A stretch of DNA of 64,000 bases from JANLTP01 sp031363055 (GTDB lineage Bacteria; Pseudomonadota; Gammaproteobacteria; Burkholderiales; Burkholderiaceae_E): contig JANLTP010000095.1 of the NCBI GenBank assembly GCA_031363055.1, positions 9,779-73,778 of the forward strand. Reading direction: 5' to 3'. The position numbers were made by a program, and so were the translations under genes. Within the stretch, counting starts at the first letter, position 1; each line of letters starts with the position of its first letter. The notes beneath the pieces are model-generated. The model did no database searches. It was not told the DNA's origin and was given only the letters and a program-made list of their open reading frames with translations. Below, piece after piece: positions 27,489 through 37,524 of the stretch.

Positions 27489-28796
27489 TTAAATCAGAGC
27501 CTGATAAGTCAACACCCGCAACTCGCGCCGGATCGGGTAGGTCGATGACGGCGTCAACTGTGCCGACAGGATGACGCCCATGTCCTCGGTCGGATCAATC
27601 CAGAACGCGGTGCTGGCGGCGCCGCCCCAGGCACACTCGCCAGACGAGCCGAGAATCTGCGCCCGCGCCGGATCGAGGGTCACCGAGAAGCCCAATCCGA
27701 AGCCAATGCCCTCGTAATTCGATTCCGAAAATCGCGGCTGGCCCATATCGGCCATGTCACCTTTCAAATGATTGCTCATCATCAACTCAACGGTTTTTCG
27801 GCCGAGCAGTCGTTGTCCGTTGAACGTACCCCGATTCAACATGCATTGCACAAAGCACGCATAATCGGCCACGCAGGACACCAGACCGCCGCCACCCGAA
27901 GCGGCGCTGGGTTTGCGCGCAAAAGGGCTGGCCTGCGGATCGTCGGCCAGCTTCAAGCCGCCCTCGGGCGAGCGTACATAGTTGGCAGCGAAGCGGTGCA
28001 ACTTGTCGGGCGGTGCAAAAAAATCAGTGTCCTTCATACCGAGTGGACCGAGCACCCGGCGATGCAAAAATTGCTCGAACGGTTCACCGCTGACGACTTC
28101 GACTAATCGCCCAAGCACGTCGGTGCTGATACTGTAATTCCACTGCGTACCGGGCTGCGCGAGCAGCGGCAGCGCAGCCGCTTTATCGACCAATTGCGCC
28201 AGGCTGAGCGAGGTAGTGCTGAAGTCAATGCCGTGTGAACGGTAGAGCGCATCGACCGGTGTCGCCATCATGAAGCCATAAGTCAGCCCGGAGGTATGGG
28301 TCATCAGATCGCGAACGGTGATCGGGCGGTCGGCCGCCACCGCAGGGACGTTCTCGAGGCTCGGCGCCGACTCACCGGCTGGCGCGCGCGGGCCCGGCGC
28401 GCCCGGATTGATCTTGATCGTCTGGCCACCTGCGCCTTTGCCGCCGGTATAAACGCGCATGTTCGCGAACGACGGTATGAATTTGGCGATCGGATCGTCG
28501 AGTTGGAACCGCCCCTCCTCGTAGAGCATCATCGCAGCCATCGTGGTCAGCGGTTTGGTCATCGAGTAGTAGCGGGCCAGCGTATCTTCGGCGACCGCGA
28601 CCTTGCGTTCGCGATCGGCCAGGCCGTACTGGTGATAAAACGCGGTCTGACCCTTACGCAGAACCAGGACTTGCAAGTACGATAACTTGCCGCTGTCGAC
28701 CCATTGCTGCATCCAGGGGCGAATGCGATCGAGTCGTTGTGGGTCCAGACCCAGGGATTCGGCATCGGCCGGTTTGAAAATACGCTTGGTGGTCAT
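27489..28796 (-). CDS. Serine hydrolase, beta-lactamase/esterase family (class C-like)
   Basis: A 435-residue protein of the serine beta-lactamase-like superfamily. Ser78-M-T-Lys81 is the nucleophile motif and Tyr221-Ser-Ile the second motif, as in EstB/LovD-type esterases. No signal peptide is visible, so it is probably cytoplasmic, which argues for an esterase or transesterase rather than a cell-wall enzyme. A Gly/Pro-rich loop (residues 119-145) is inserted after the first helical domain. Its stop is one base from the stop of the monooxygenase. Upstream, 31 bases separate it from the aldo/keto reductase, with which it probably forms an operon. Confidence 0.82.
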   Translation of the reverse strand: MTTKRIFKPADAESLGLDPQRLDRIRPWMQQWVDSGKLSYLQVLVLRKGQTAFYHQYGLADRERKVAVAEDTLARYYSMTKPLTTMAAMMLYEEGRFQLDDPIAKFIPSFANMRVYTGGKGAGGQTIKINPGAPGPRAPAGESAPSLENVPAVAADRPITVRDLMTHTSGLTYGFMMATPVDALYRSHGIDFSTTSLSLAQLVDKAAALPLLAQPGTQWNYSISTDVLGRLVEVVSGEPFEQFLHRRVLGPLGMKDTDFFAPPDKLHRFAANYVRSPEGGLKLADDPQASPFARKPSAASGGGGLVSCVADYACFVQCMLNRGTFNGQRLLGRKTVELMMSNHLKGDMADMGQPRFSESNYEGIGFGLGFSVTLDPARAQILGSSGECAWGGAASTAFWIDPTEDMGVILSAQLTPSSTYPIRRELRVLTYQALI

Positions 28797-28827
28797 TGAG
28801 GTCTCGAAGTTCCGGGTGTCTCGAAGT

Positions 28828-29835
<1,008 letters not shown>

Positions 29836-30241
29836 TGTCAGAGCCTTTTTTGCATTGATTGATCGTCAGACTTGCGCAGGTCTGTCTCAGCCTTGGGCAT
29901 ATCCGAGTTTATTGTAGGAGTTATTGATATATTGTGAGGATCGCCAACCAATGCGGTTTCCGGAATTTGAGGTCGGCGCAGAACCGAATGAAGCTCATGA
30001 CTGACGGTGACTGGCGTGGTGGTGTCGTTCTCATCGATGGTCACCGTACTCTCCGGTTTTTTTATCAAGGATCTGGGCAAGACACTACGTCTATTCATGT
30101 TGCTGGGCGGCTTGGCGCTGGTGTTGACGCATGCTGTACTGGTCTGGTTCAGAGCTGGCATTCAGTGCCTGTTTCTGGTCGGGCTGTGGCTGTTGAATCG
30201 CCCGATTCGATCGGAATCAGGCACTGCGGAGAGGGCGAGAA
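29836..30241. other. Intergenic region with a short, doubtful hydrophobic ORF
   Basis: About 400 bases between divergent genes. A frame at 30007-30255 could encode an 82-residue hydrophobic peptide (LRLFMLLGGLALVLTHAVLVW) but it has no good ribosome-binding site and overlaps the beginning of the putA frame. It could be the tail of a lost membrane-protein gene. I found no terminator or riboswitch-like fold. Confidence 0.4.
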
Positions 30242-33200
30242 TTGAAACGAAGTAGGGCGGCGAACTCGACTGATTTGGCGAACACGACCAATTCGGCGAG
30301 TACGATCGATATGACGAGCACGACTAATCAGGAGAGAGCGAGTCCTCGCTTGGCGGCTTCGATGCCCGTTAGCGAGCGCCAGTCGCTGCTGTCCGCTGGC
30401 AGTCGCAGCCTCGACACGACCCTACGACAAAAAATCCACCGCGATGCCGCCGAGCTGGTGCGCCAGGTGCGTGCCAGTGGTCAGCATTCGCTGATGGAGC
30501 GCTTCCTCACGGAGTACGGTTTGTCGACGACCGAAGGCGTCGGTCTGATGTGCCTGGCTGAAGCGTTGCTGCGCGTGCCCGACGCCGACACGATCGATGA
30601 GCTGATTCGCGACAAGATCGAACCGTCGAATTGGGGCGCGCATCTCGGTCGCTCCAGCTCGTCACTGGTCAACGCCTCGACGTGGGCCTTGATGCTGACC
30701 GGTCATCTGCTCGATGATGATGCGACGCCAGGCCCGGTCGCCGCGCTGCGCGGATTGATCCGCCGGCTCGGTGAACCCGTTGTCAGGGTGGCGGTTGGCC
30801 AGGCCATGAAAACGCTGGGCCAGCAGTTTGTCCTGGGCCAGGATATCGCCGAGGCGCAACGGCGAGGCCATTCAATGCGCAAACTTGGTTTCACCTATTC
30901 GTTCGATATGCTCGGCGAAGCCGCGCGAACGGCAGCCGATGCGAAACGATATGGGCAAGCCTATGCAGACGCACTGCGCGCTTTATCGCCGGACTGTGGC
31001 CCGGACATTCGCAGCAATCCGGGCATTTCGGTCAAGCTGTCGGCCTTGCATCCGCGTTATGAATTCGCACAGCGTGATCGGGTGATGGCCGAACTGGTGC
31101 CCAGCACATTGGCGCTGGCGCAGCTTGCCAAAGCCGGCAATATGGGATTGAACATCGATGCCGAAGAGGCTGATCGGCTGGATCTCTCGCTCGATGTTAT
31201 TGAAGCAGTGCTCGCCGACTCATCGCTGACCGGCTGGGACGGATTCGGCGTGGTGGTACAGGCTTATGGCTTGCGCGCCCCGGCGGTCATTGACTGGCTG
31301 CATGCACTGGCCATGCGTCTGGATCGGCGCATCATGGTCCGCTTGGTCAAGGGCGCCTATTGGGACAGCGAAATCAAACGCGCCCAGGAACTTGGGCTCG
31401 ACGGCTTTCCGGTGTACACCGCCAAGCCCCATACCGATATCAGCTATTTACTGTGCGCAGAAAAAATGCTGGCCGCCACCGACCGTATTTACCCGCAGTT
31501 CGCGACGCATAATGCCCACAGTTGCGCGGCCATCCTGGCATTGGCGAGTGACCGTAACGCGTTTGAGTTTCAGCGCCTGCACGGCATGGGCGAAGCACTG
31601 CATCAGATCGTCAAGTCTGCGTCCGGAACCCGTTGCCGAATCTACGCGCCGGTCGGTGCGCACCGCGACTTGTTGGCCTATCTGGTTCGCCGCTTGCTCG
31701 AGAACGGCGCCAATAGCTCGTTTGTAAATCAGATTGCCAACGATCACATTTCGCCGGAGCAAATTGCCGCAGACCCGTTTGACGCCTTGTCGATCGAAGC
31801 ATCGCCGCGCGTATCTGCGATCCGCATGCCGCCCGATCTGTTCGCGCCTTCGCGGCGCAATTCGCGCGGCTGGGATCTGACCGATCCGCGCCAGGTTGAG
31901 GATATTGATCATGCGCGTGATGCGTTTCGTCACCATCAGTGGCGCTGTGCGCCGATGTTGGGTGAATTTGTTACCGCTGGCCAGGTCAACGCGCAACCGA
32001 GTCCGATTCAGCGGCCGACGAACCCGATTCAGTGGCGCACGAACCCGGCAAATCGATCGGATCGAATTGGCGAAGTGATCGATGCAAGTGAGGCTGAAAT
32101 CGACGCCGCCTTCGAGATTGCTGGCCGTCACTGGCCCGCGTGGTCGCAACAGCCCACCGCGCGGCGTGCCGAGACCTTGCGTCGCGCGGCTGATTTGTTT
32201 GAGGCCAATTCCGGTGAGCTGTTTGCGCTCTGTACCCGCGAAGCCGGCAAGACTTTGAAGGATTGCATTGCCGAGCTTCGTGAAGCGGTTGATTTTTTGC
32301 GGTACTACGCGTCCGAGGCAGAGCGCCTGGACGCACTCGCGCCATTGCACGGACGCGGTATCTTTGTGTGCGTCTCTCCATGGAATTTTCCGCTGGCGAT
32401 TTTCTGCGGTCAGGTTGCGGCTGCGCTCATTAGCGGAAACGCGGTCTTGGCCAAGCCGGCCGAACAGACGCCCTTGGTTGCGGCACGCGCGGTGCAATAC
32501 TTTCATGACGCCGGTGTGCCGCGTGCAGTTTTGCAGTTGTTACCGGGTGACGGCCCGCGAGTCGGTGCCCGGCTCACTTCGGACCCGCGCATTGCCGGCG
32601 TTGTCTTTACCGGTTCGTCGGAAGTGGCTCGACTGATCCACGCGGCCATCGCCGAGCACGCCAGCGCGGACACGATGCTGATCGCCGAGACCGGTGGCCT
32701 GAATGCCATGATCGTCGATTCCACGGCCTTGCCAGAGCAGGTGGTGCGCGATGTAGTAGCCTCCGCTTTTCAAAGTAGCGGCCAGCGCTGCTCGGCGTTG
32801 CGGGTGCTGTATGTCCAATCGGGAATCGAGCAGCGCCTGCTCGAGATGCTGGCCGGCGCGATCGATGAATTACGAATCGGTGACCCCTGGAGTCTGGCTA
32901 CCGATATCGGACCTGTCATCGACGCGGGTGCCAGCAGCCATATTCGCGACTATTGCGACGCTGCTGGTCGCGAAGGCCGGCTGATCAAGTCCTTGCCGAT
33001 ACCGGCCGGTGCCGCGAGTGCCGGCCATTATGTAGCGCCTTGTGTTCTGCGGGTCGACTCGATTGCAGACATGGCGTCCGAGGTTTTCGGACCGGTGTTG
33101 CATGTCGCGCGCTTTGAGGCGGATCAACTCGAAGCGGTCGTGGATGAGATCAACGATCGCGGCTATGGCCTGACGTTCGGTCTGCATACCCGGATTGACG

Positions 33201-34249
33201 ATCGCGTCCAGCGCGTCACCGAACGCATTCGAGTCGGCAACGTGTATGTGAACCGCAACCAGATCGGCGCGGTGGTCGGCTCGCAACCGTTTGGCGGTGA
33301 GGGTCTCTCCGGCACTGGGCCAAAGGCCGGCGGGCCGCACTATCTGCTGCGATTTGCACGGTCTGACTGGTTTGCGCGGTCTGTTGATCTGGGTTCGAAC
33401 GCAGATCGGGGGACGCCAGTGCTGCCTACCTCAGTGCTGCCTACTTCAGTGATGTCTACTACAGCGCAGCACGCCACCGCGCAGATTTCGTGTGCCCGCA
33501 TCGGCGCGGCACTTGATTCAATGGCGGCGAACGTGGCCGAGACGATCGCCTGGGCCAAGCGTACCGATCGTGCCCGTTTGATTCGCGGCGTTCTACTGCA
33601 AGCGGGGCTATTCGATTCGCTGGCATTGCAGGCGCTCAACGCCTCGCTGACCCTGATCGGTAACGACGATTTGAGCGCAGCAACCCAGGCGTTACCGGGT
33701 CCGACTGGTGAGAGCAATCGGCTGAGCCTGCATCCCCGAAAAATCGCGCTGTGTCTGGGGCCGCAACCCATTCAGGCGCTGGCGCAAGCGGTGCAGATAT
33801 TGATCGCGGGCGGGCAGGCCCTGATTGTTTGCGATTTGACGCCGCCCCGATCGGATGCCATCGCCATCCCGGCTGCGCACGCCTCCCAAGCTACGCAAGC
33901 CTCCCAAGCTACCCCAACTACGCAAGCTAGACCAGCGATGCATGCTACTCAAGCTGCACTGGCCGCGCTAGCTACGGCCGGCGCCCCGATCCGGATGATC
34001 GCAGGAAGCCTTGATCCGGCTGTATTGCGATCAGCCCCGGCAATCGGCGTGGTGGCCTATGCCATTGATGAGTCGAGTGAGGCAAAAGCCGTTGCGCGCG
34101 CGTTGAGGCGGGCATTGGCTGCGCGTGCTGGTGAATTGATCGGACTGGTTACCGAGCCGATTGCGCCCTTGCAGTATTTGATCGAACGGCATCTGTGCAT
34201 CGACACGACCGCCGCCGGAGGTAATGCGTCCCTGCTGGCTGATGCGTAG
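30242..34249 (+). CDS. putA: Bifunctional proline dehydrogenase / glutamate-semialdehyde dehydrogenase
   Basis: PutA oxidises proline to glutamate in two linked steps: an FAD-dependent proline dehydrogenase barrel (about residues 100-510; YWDSEIKRAQELGLDGFPVY, FATHNAHS, EFQRLHGMG) and an NAD-dependent aldehyde dehydrogenase (about 560-1075). In the latter, Glu816 (IAETGG) and Cys850 (SGQRCSAL) are the catalytic pair, spaced as usual. A C-terminal ALDH-fold extension follows to residue 1335. No ribbon-helix-helix DNA-binding domain precedes the barrel, so this is a long form without the repressor function. The start is uncertain: the first 40 residues are Ser/Thr/Asn repeats and Met24 (30311) or a later Met may be used. 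Several short duplicated peptide stretches interrupt linkers. Confidence 0.9.
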   Translation: MKRSRAANSTDLANTTNSASTIDMTSTTNQERASPRLAASMPVSERQSLLSAGSRSLDTTLRQKIHRDAAELVRQVRASGQHSLMERFLTEYGLSTTEGVGLMCLAEALLRVPDADTIDELIRDKIEPSNWGAHLGRSSSSLVNASTWALMLTGHLLDDDATPGPVAALRGLIRRLGEPVVRVAVGQAMKTLGQQFVLGQDIAEAQRRGHSMRKLGFTYSFDMLGEAARTAADAKRYGQAYADALRALSPDCGPDIRSNPGISVKLSALHPRYEFAQRDRVMAELVPSTLALAQLAKAGNMGLNIDAEEADRLDLSLDVIEAVLADSSLTGWDGFGVVVQAYGLRAPAVIDWLHALAMRLDRRIMVRLVKGAYWDSEIKRAQELGLDGFPVYTAKPHTDISYLLCAEKMLAATDRIYPQFATHNAHSCAAILALASDRNAFEFQRLHGMGEALHQIVKSASGTRCRIYAPVGAHRDLLAYLVRRLLENGANSSFVNQIANDHISPEQIAADPFDALSIEASPRVSAIRMPPDLFAPSRRNSRGWDLTDPRQVEDIDHARDAFRHHQWRCAPMLGEFVTAGQVNAQPSPIQRPTNPIQWRTNPANRSDRIGEVIDASEAEIDAAFEIAGRHWPAWSQQPTARRAETLRRAADLFEANSGELFALCTREAGKTLKDCIAELREAVDFLRYYASEAERLDALAPLHGRGIFVCVSPWNFPLAIFCGQVAAALISGNAVLAKPAEQTPLVAARAVQYFHDAGVPRAVLQLLPGDGPRVGARLTSDPRIAGVVFTGSSEVARLIHAAIAEHASADTMLIAETGGLNAMIVDSTALPEQVVRDVVASAFQSSGQRCSALRVLYVQSGIEQRLLEMLAGAIDELRIGDPWSLATDIGPVIDAGASSHIRDYCDAAGREGRLIKSLPIPAGAASAGHYVAPCVLRVDSIADMASEVFGPVLHVARFEADQLEAVVDEINDRGYGLTFGLHTRIDDRVQRVTERIRVGNVYVNRNQIGAVVGSQPFGGEGLSGTGPKAGGPHYLLRFARSDWFARSVDLGSNADRGTPVLPTSVLPTSVMSTTAQHATAQISCARIGAALDSMAANVAETIAWAKRTDRARLIRGVLLQAGLFDSLALQALNASLTLIGNDDLSAATQALPGPTGESNRLSLHPRKIALCLGPQPIQALAQAVQILIAGGQALIVCDLTPPRSDAIAIPAAHASQATQASQATPTTQARPAMHATQAALAALATAGAPIRMIAGSLDPAVLRSAPAIGVVAYAIDESSEAKAVARALRRALAARAGELIGLVTEPIAPLQYLIERHLCIDTTAAGGNASLLADA
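32003..32044 (+). repeat. 21-bp tandem duplication inside putA
   Basis: Units 32003-32023 and 32024-32044 (CCGATTCAG.GGC..ACGAAC) encode a duplicated PIQ-R/W-R/P-TN heptapeptide in the linker just before the aldehyde dehydrogenase domain. It keeps frame and lies where an insertion would be tolerated. Confidence 0.85.
33421..33465 (+). repeat. 15-bp tandem repeats inside putA (three units)
   Basis: GCTGCCTAC.TCAGT at 33421 and 33436, with a diverged third unit at 33451, encode LPTSV-LPTSV-MSTTA in the linker between the aldehyde dehydrogenase and the C-terminal extension. A further low-complexity stretch rich in AAGCTAC units lies at about 33875-33955 and encodes a Gln-Ala-Thr run. Confidence 0.85.
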
Positions 34250-34344
34250 ACGGGTGTATGCATAGACTGAACCATGTTTAAACTGGACCATGCGTAATCA
34301 GGCGGATACGAGTTAATCCCAGACAACCGAGACGAAAAAATCCA

Positions 34345-35670
34345 ATGAACCGACCCAACATCATTTTCATTGTCGCCGACGACCTCGGATACGCCGATCT
34401 CGGCTGTTACGGCGGCCGTCCCGCGCAGTTCGGCGCTGTCTCTCCCAATATCGACCGGCTCGCCGCAGGCGGCATGCTGTTTTCCGAGGGCTACTCAAAC
34501 GCACCGGTCTGTTCGCCGACCCGGTTCGCGCTGATGACCATGCGCTACCAATACCGATTGCGCGGCGCGCTCGATGAACCGATCAGCAGCAAAGGCAAGG
34601 GCAGCGCGACGCTCGGATTGCCCCCTGAGTTTCCGACCTTGCCGTCGCTGTTGCGCGACAGCGGTTACCGTACCGCATTGATCGGCAAATGGCATCTCGG
34701 TTTCCTGCCGCACTTCGGTCCGCTGCGCTCGGGCTATCAGGAATTTTTCGGGCCGATGGCTGGCGGCGTCGACTACTTCACGCATTGCGCTTCGAGCGGT
34801 GATCACGATCTATGGTCCGGTGAAGCCGAAGGGCCGAGCGACGGTTATCTGACCGATCTGCTCAGTGAGCGTTCGGTTGATTACATTCATCGCATGGCGC
34901 CGGCGGCGCAATCCGGCACACCGTTCTTTTTGAGCCTGCATTACACGGCGCCACATTGGCCCTGGGAGACGCGCGACGATGCTGGTATTGCGCCGGCGCT
35001 GGCGAAGAAGCTGTTTCATCTGGACGGTGGCAACATACACAGCTACCGCAGGATGATTCACCACATGGACGAGGGCATCGGCCGGATCATGCAAGCCCTC
35101 GCGCAACATCAGTTGAGCGAGAACACACTGATCGTTTTCACCAGCGATAACGGCGGTGAGCGATTCTCCGATAACTGGCCACTGGTCGGCGGAAAAATGG
35201 ATCTGACCGAGGGCGGCATTCGCGTGCCCTGGATCGCGCATTGGCCGGCGGTCATCGGCGCAGGCCATACTAGTCGGCAGCATGGGTTGACGATGGATTG
35301 GTCGACGACGATATTGGAGGCCGCTGGGGTGCAGCCGCATCCGGATTTTCCGCTGGACGGTATTTCATTGCTCGCGGTGCTGCGCGATCCGAGTAAGAAA
35401 ATCGAACGTCCGATGTACTGGCGAATGAATCATCGCCAGCAGCGCGCCTTGCGAGACGGCGACTGGAAATATCTGAAGGTTGACGACGCCGAGTTCCTGT
35501 TCAATATTGCTGCTGACGAACGCGAGCGCGCCAATCTGGCCAAGCGTTATCCGGAGCGCCTGGCCGACATGCGCGATCGTTGGTTGGCTTGGAACGCAAG
35601 CATGCCGGCGATACCGCCAGATGCCGTGGTCAGCTTGGGGTACTCGGATCAGGATATGCCGCAGCGATGA
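34345..35670 (+). CDS. Type I sulfatase (formylglycine-dependent arylsulfatase family)
   Basis: A complete 441-residue sulfatase. The activation motif C-S-P-T-R begins at Cys56, the residue converted to formylglycine by a dedicated maturase. Asp12 and Asp13 (VADDLGY) bind the calcium ion, GKWHLG gives Lys115 and His117, and FTSDNGGERFSDN supplies the remaining Asp-Asn pair. There is no signal peptide, which suggests a cytoplasmic enzyme acting on small sulfate esters or sulfated sugars taken up whole. The enzyme hydrolyses R-O-SO3 to alcohol and sulfate. No maturase gene is present in the window. The gene stands alone downstream of putA. Confidence 0.88.
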   Translation: MNRPNIIFIVADDLGYADLGCYGGRPAQFGAVSPNIDRLAAGGMLFSEGYSNAPVCSPTRFALMTMRYQYRLRGALDEPISSKGKGSATLGLPPEFPTLPSLLRDSGYRTALIGKWHLGFLPHFGPLRSGYQEFFGPMAGGVDYFTHCASSGDHDLWSGEAEGPSDGYLTDLLSERSVDYIHRMAPAAQSGTPFFLSLHYTAPHWPWETRDDAGIAPALAKKLFHLDGGNIHSYRRMIHHMDEGIGRIMQALAQHQLSENTLIVFTSDNGGERFSDNWPLVGGKMDLTEGGIRVPWIAHWPAVIGAGHTSRQHGLTMDWSTTILEAAGVQPHPDFPLDGISLLAVLRDPSKKIERPMYWRMNHRQQRALRDGDWKYLKVDDAEFLFNIAADERERANLAKRYPERLADMRDRWLAWNASMPAIPPDAVVSLGYSDQDMPQR

Positions 35671-35721
35671 ACACCCTTGACGCTGCCTGATTTTCTGCTG
35701 CATGAAAACCGGTTGACATGA

Positions 35722-36848
35722 CTGCTGTCCGATGCGGAACTCGCGTACCTCGCGCAGTTGCCGGTGGTGCGCGTAGCGCTCACCCAAGACGATTTTTCGC
35801 CCTATCAGAACATTGATGCTCAGGGGAGAATTGGCGGCTTCTCCGTCACCGGCTTGAGCGCGGTGGCGCGCCCTCTGGGCGTTCGACTTGAGCCGGTCTT
35901 GTTCAAGAGTTGGCCCGAAGTGCTGGCGGCCGTACGCGAACGCAAGGCCGATCTGATTCCTTATATCGGCTATACCGATGAGCGATCCAAATACCTGTCG
36001 TTCACGCGCGGCGTGGGTCTCGATCCGAGCACGCTGATCGGCAGGATCGACCGTCAATCATGCCGAAAATGAGGCTCATAATCTGGGTGCGCTGATTGAT
36101 GATCTGCTTGATCTGAGTCAAATAGAGACGGGCCGCTTGGTGCTCAAGCAGAGTTCGTTCGAGCTGTCGACCTTGCTGAGCGCGTTGGTCGACACCTTTG
36201 AGCCGATCCGAAAGACCAAAGGACTCCAACTCTCGGTCAAGATCGATACGAGCCTGCCCAATCGGATTCTCAGCGATCTGAAGCGCTTGCGCCAAATTCT
36301 GGTTAGTCTGATTGGTAATGCCGTCAAGCATACGTCCCGAGGCAGCGTCGATATCAAACTTGCGCCACTGCAATCGATGCCGCTCGCTGTAAGTGCCGAT
36401 ACCGATGCCGATTCCGGTATCAACGGACGATTCGATCTTGAATTTACCGTCTCGGATACTGGTTCCGGCATTGCATCCGATCGGATGGAGCATATTTTCG
36501 AGCCGTTTGGCCCTGGGTTTGGTGCCGACTCACCGGCGTTGGGCAATCACTATCCGGGTGCTGGCAGCACCGGTCTGGGCCTGTCCATTTGCAAGCGACT
36601 GGTTGAGCACATGGGCGATCGAATCAGCGCTGCGGATTCTTCTGGTCGATGATGATCTTTTCAGTCGTGGCATGGTCGCGCTGCTGCTCGAACAAAACGG
36701 TGTCGAGGTCATTCAGGCTGACGATGGCGTGCAGGCCAGCGAGCTTGGGATGAAGGCCGATTTTGATGCGCTGGTTTCGGACTTGCACATGCCCAATATG
36801 GGTGGCGTGGCGCTGGCCACGGCGCAGCGTGGCCAGGCGAATACTTGA
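35722..36848 (+). pseudogene. Remnant of a BvgS/EvgS-like hybrid sensor kinase
   Basis: Pieces of one large gene lie in order but in several frames. First, a family-3 solute-binding sensor domain runs from 35722 (LAYLAQLPVVRVALTQDD, WPEVLAAVRERKADLIPYIG), ending after about 100 residues. Second, from about 36050, comes the tail of a dimerisation helix (HNLGALIDDLLDLSQIETG) and an HATPase domain with NAVKHTSRG, DTGSGIA, FEPF and GLGLSICKRLVEHMGDRI. The phospho-acceptor His box, transmembrane helix and PAS region are missing. Third, from 36627, in another frame, comes a receiver domain (LRILLVDDD, phospho-acceptor Asp in VSDLHMP) that stops after MGGVALATAQ. At least three deletions are needed to derive this from a full-length gene of over 1000 residues. 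It cannot signal. Confidence 0.8.
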
Positions 36849-36883
36849 CTGAATGGCTTGCAAGTTCCTGCGTTTGTGAATCG

Positions 36884-37524
36884 TTACTCGGGCAGATCAA
36901 AGCGATAACCGACCCCGTAAATTGAGGTAATGCATTCCCGACCCGGTTCGATCATCTGAATTTTGCGTCGCAGATTCTTGATGTGGCTATCGATCGCACG
37001 ATCGCTGACATTGCGCAGATCGGCGTGGGCGCTGTCGAGCAATTGGCTGCGTGAGAACACCCGTCCTGGTTGCGACATCAGCACTCGCAGCATGCGAAAC
37101 TCCAGTGGTGTCAGCGCCAATGCGGTGCCGGGCCAGGTGATTCGAAGGGCCTGTTCGTCAACATTCCAGGGCCGCGCCGATGACTGTAACTGACCTCGCG
37201 CGGACTGAACGGCTTGCAGACATAATCGTCGGCGCCCGCGTCGAGACCGATCAGGCGGTCGACCTCATCAATTCGTGCGGTCAGCATCAGAATCGGAACA
37301 TCGCTGAATTCGCGAATCGCGCGGCACAAACTGATGCCGTCGAGCCCGGGTAACATCAGATCGAGAATGATCAGAGCGGGTAGCGCTTGTTTGATGTGTT
37401 CGAGGGCCTGTTGACCGTCGGCTAGGGCGCTGGCTTCGAATTCTTCGTTGCGCAAGTAGTCCAGCAGTACCTGGGTAATCCGGCTGTCGTCCTCGACGAC
37501 CAGTACTCGGCGCGTACTCGTCAT
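36884..37524 (-). pseudogene. OmpR-family response regulator (BaeR-like), internal deletion and frameshift
   Basis: The receiver domain is intact: EDD at residues 11-13, phospho-acceptor Asp55 (IILDLMLPG), Lys104 in YVCKPFSPREV. The winged-helix output domain is also intact in another frame (ALTPLEFRMLRVLMSQPGRV ... DSHIKNLRRKIQ ... YGVGYRFDLPE). Between them, right after SPREV, about 15-20 residues of the linker are missing and the frame changes. The second frame can be read back to QLQSSARPWNVDEQALRI. No single frame joins the domains, so a working activator is not made. The gene follows a kinase with the arrangement of BaeSR envelope-stress systems, and the original kinase stop would have overlapped this ATG by four bases. 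Confidence 0.8.

Noticed and set aside
30007..30255. Small membrane protein of 82 residues
   Set aside because: No ribosome-binding site, overlap with the putA frame and no recognisable family; kept only as a note on the intergenic region.
31448..32506. A 352-codon minus-strand frame inside putA
   Set aside because: It lies wholly opposite conserved putA sequence, and its own composition is unlike any protein I know.
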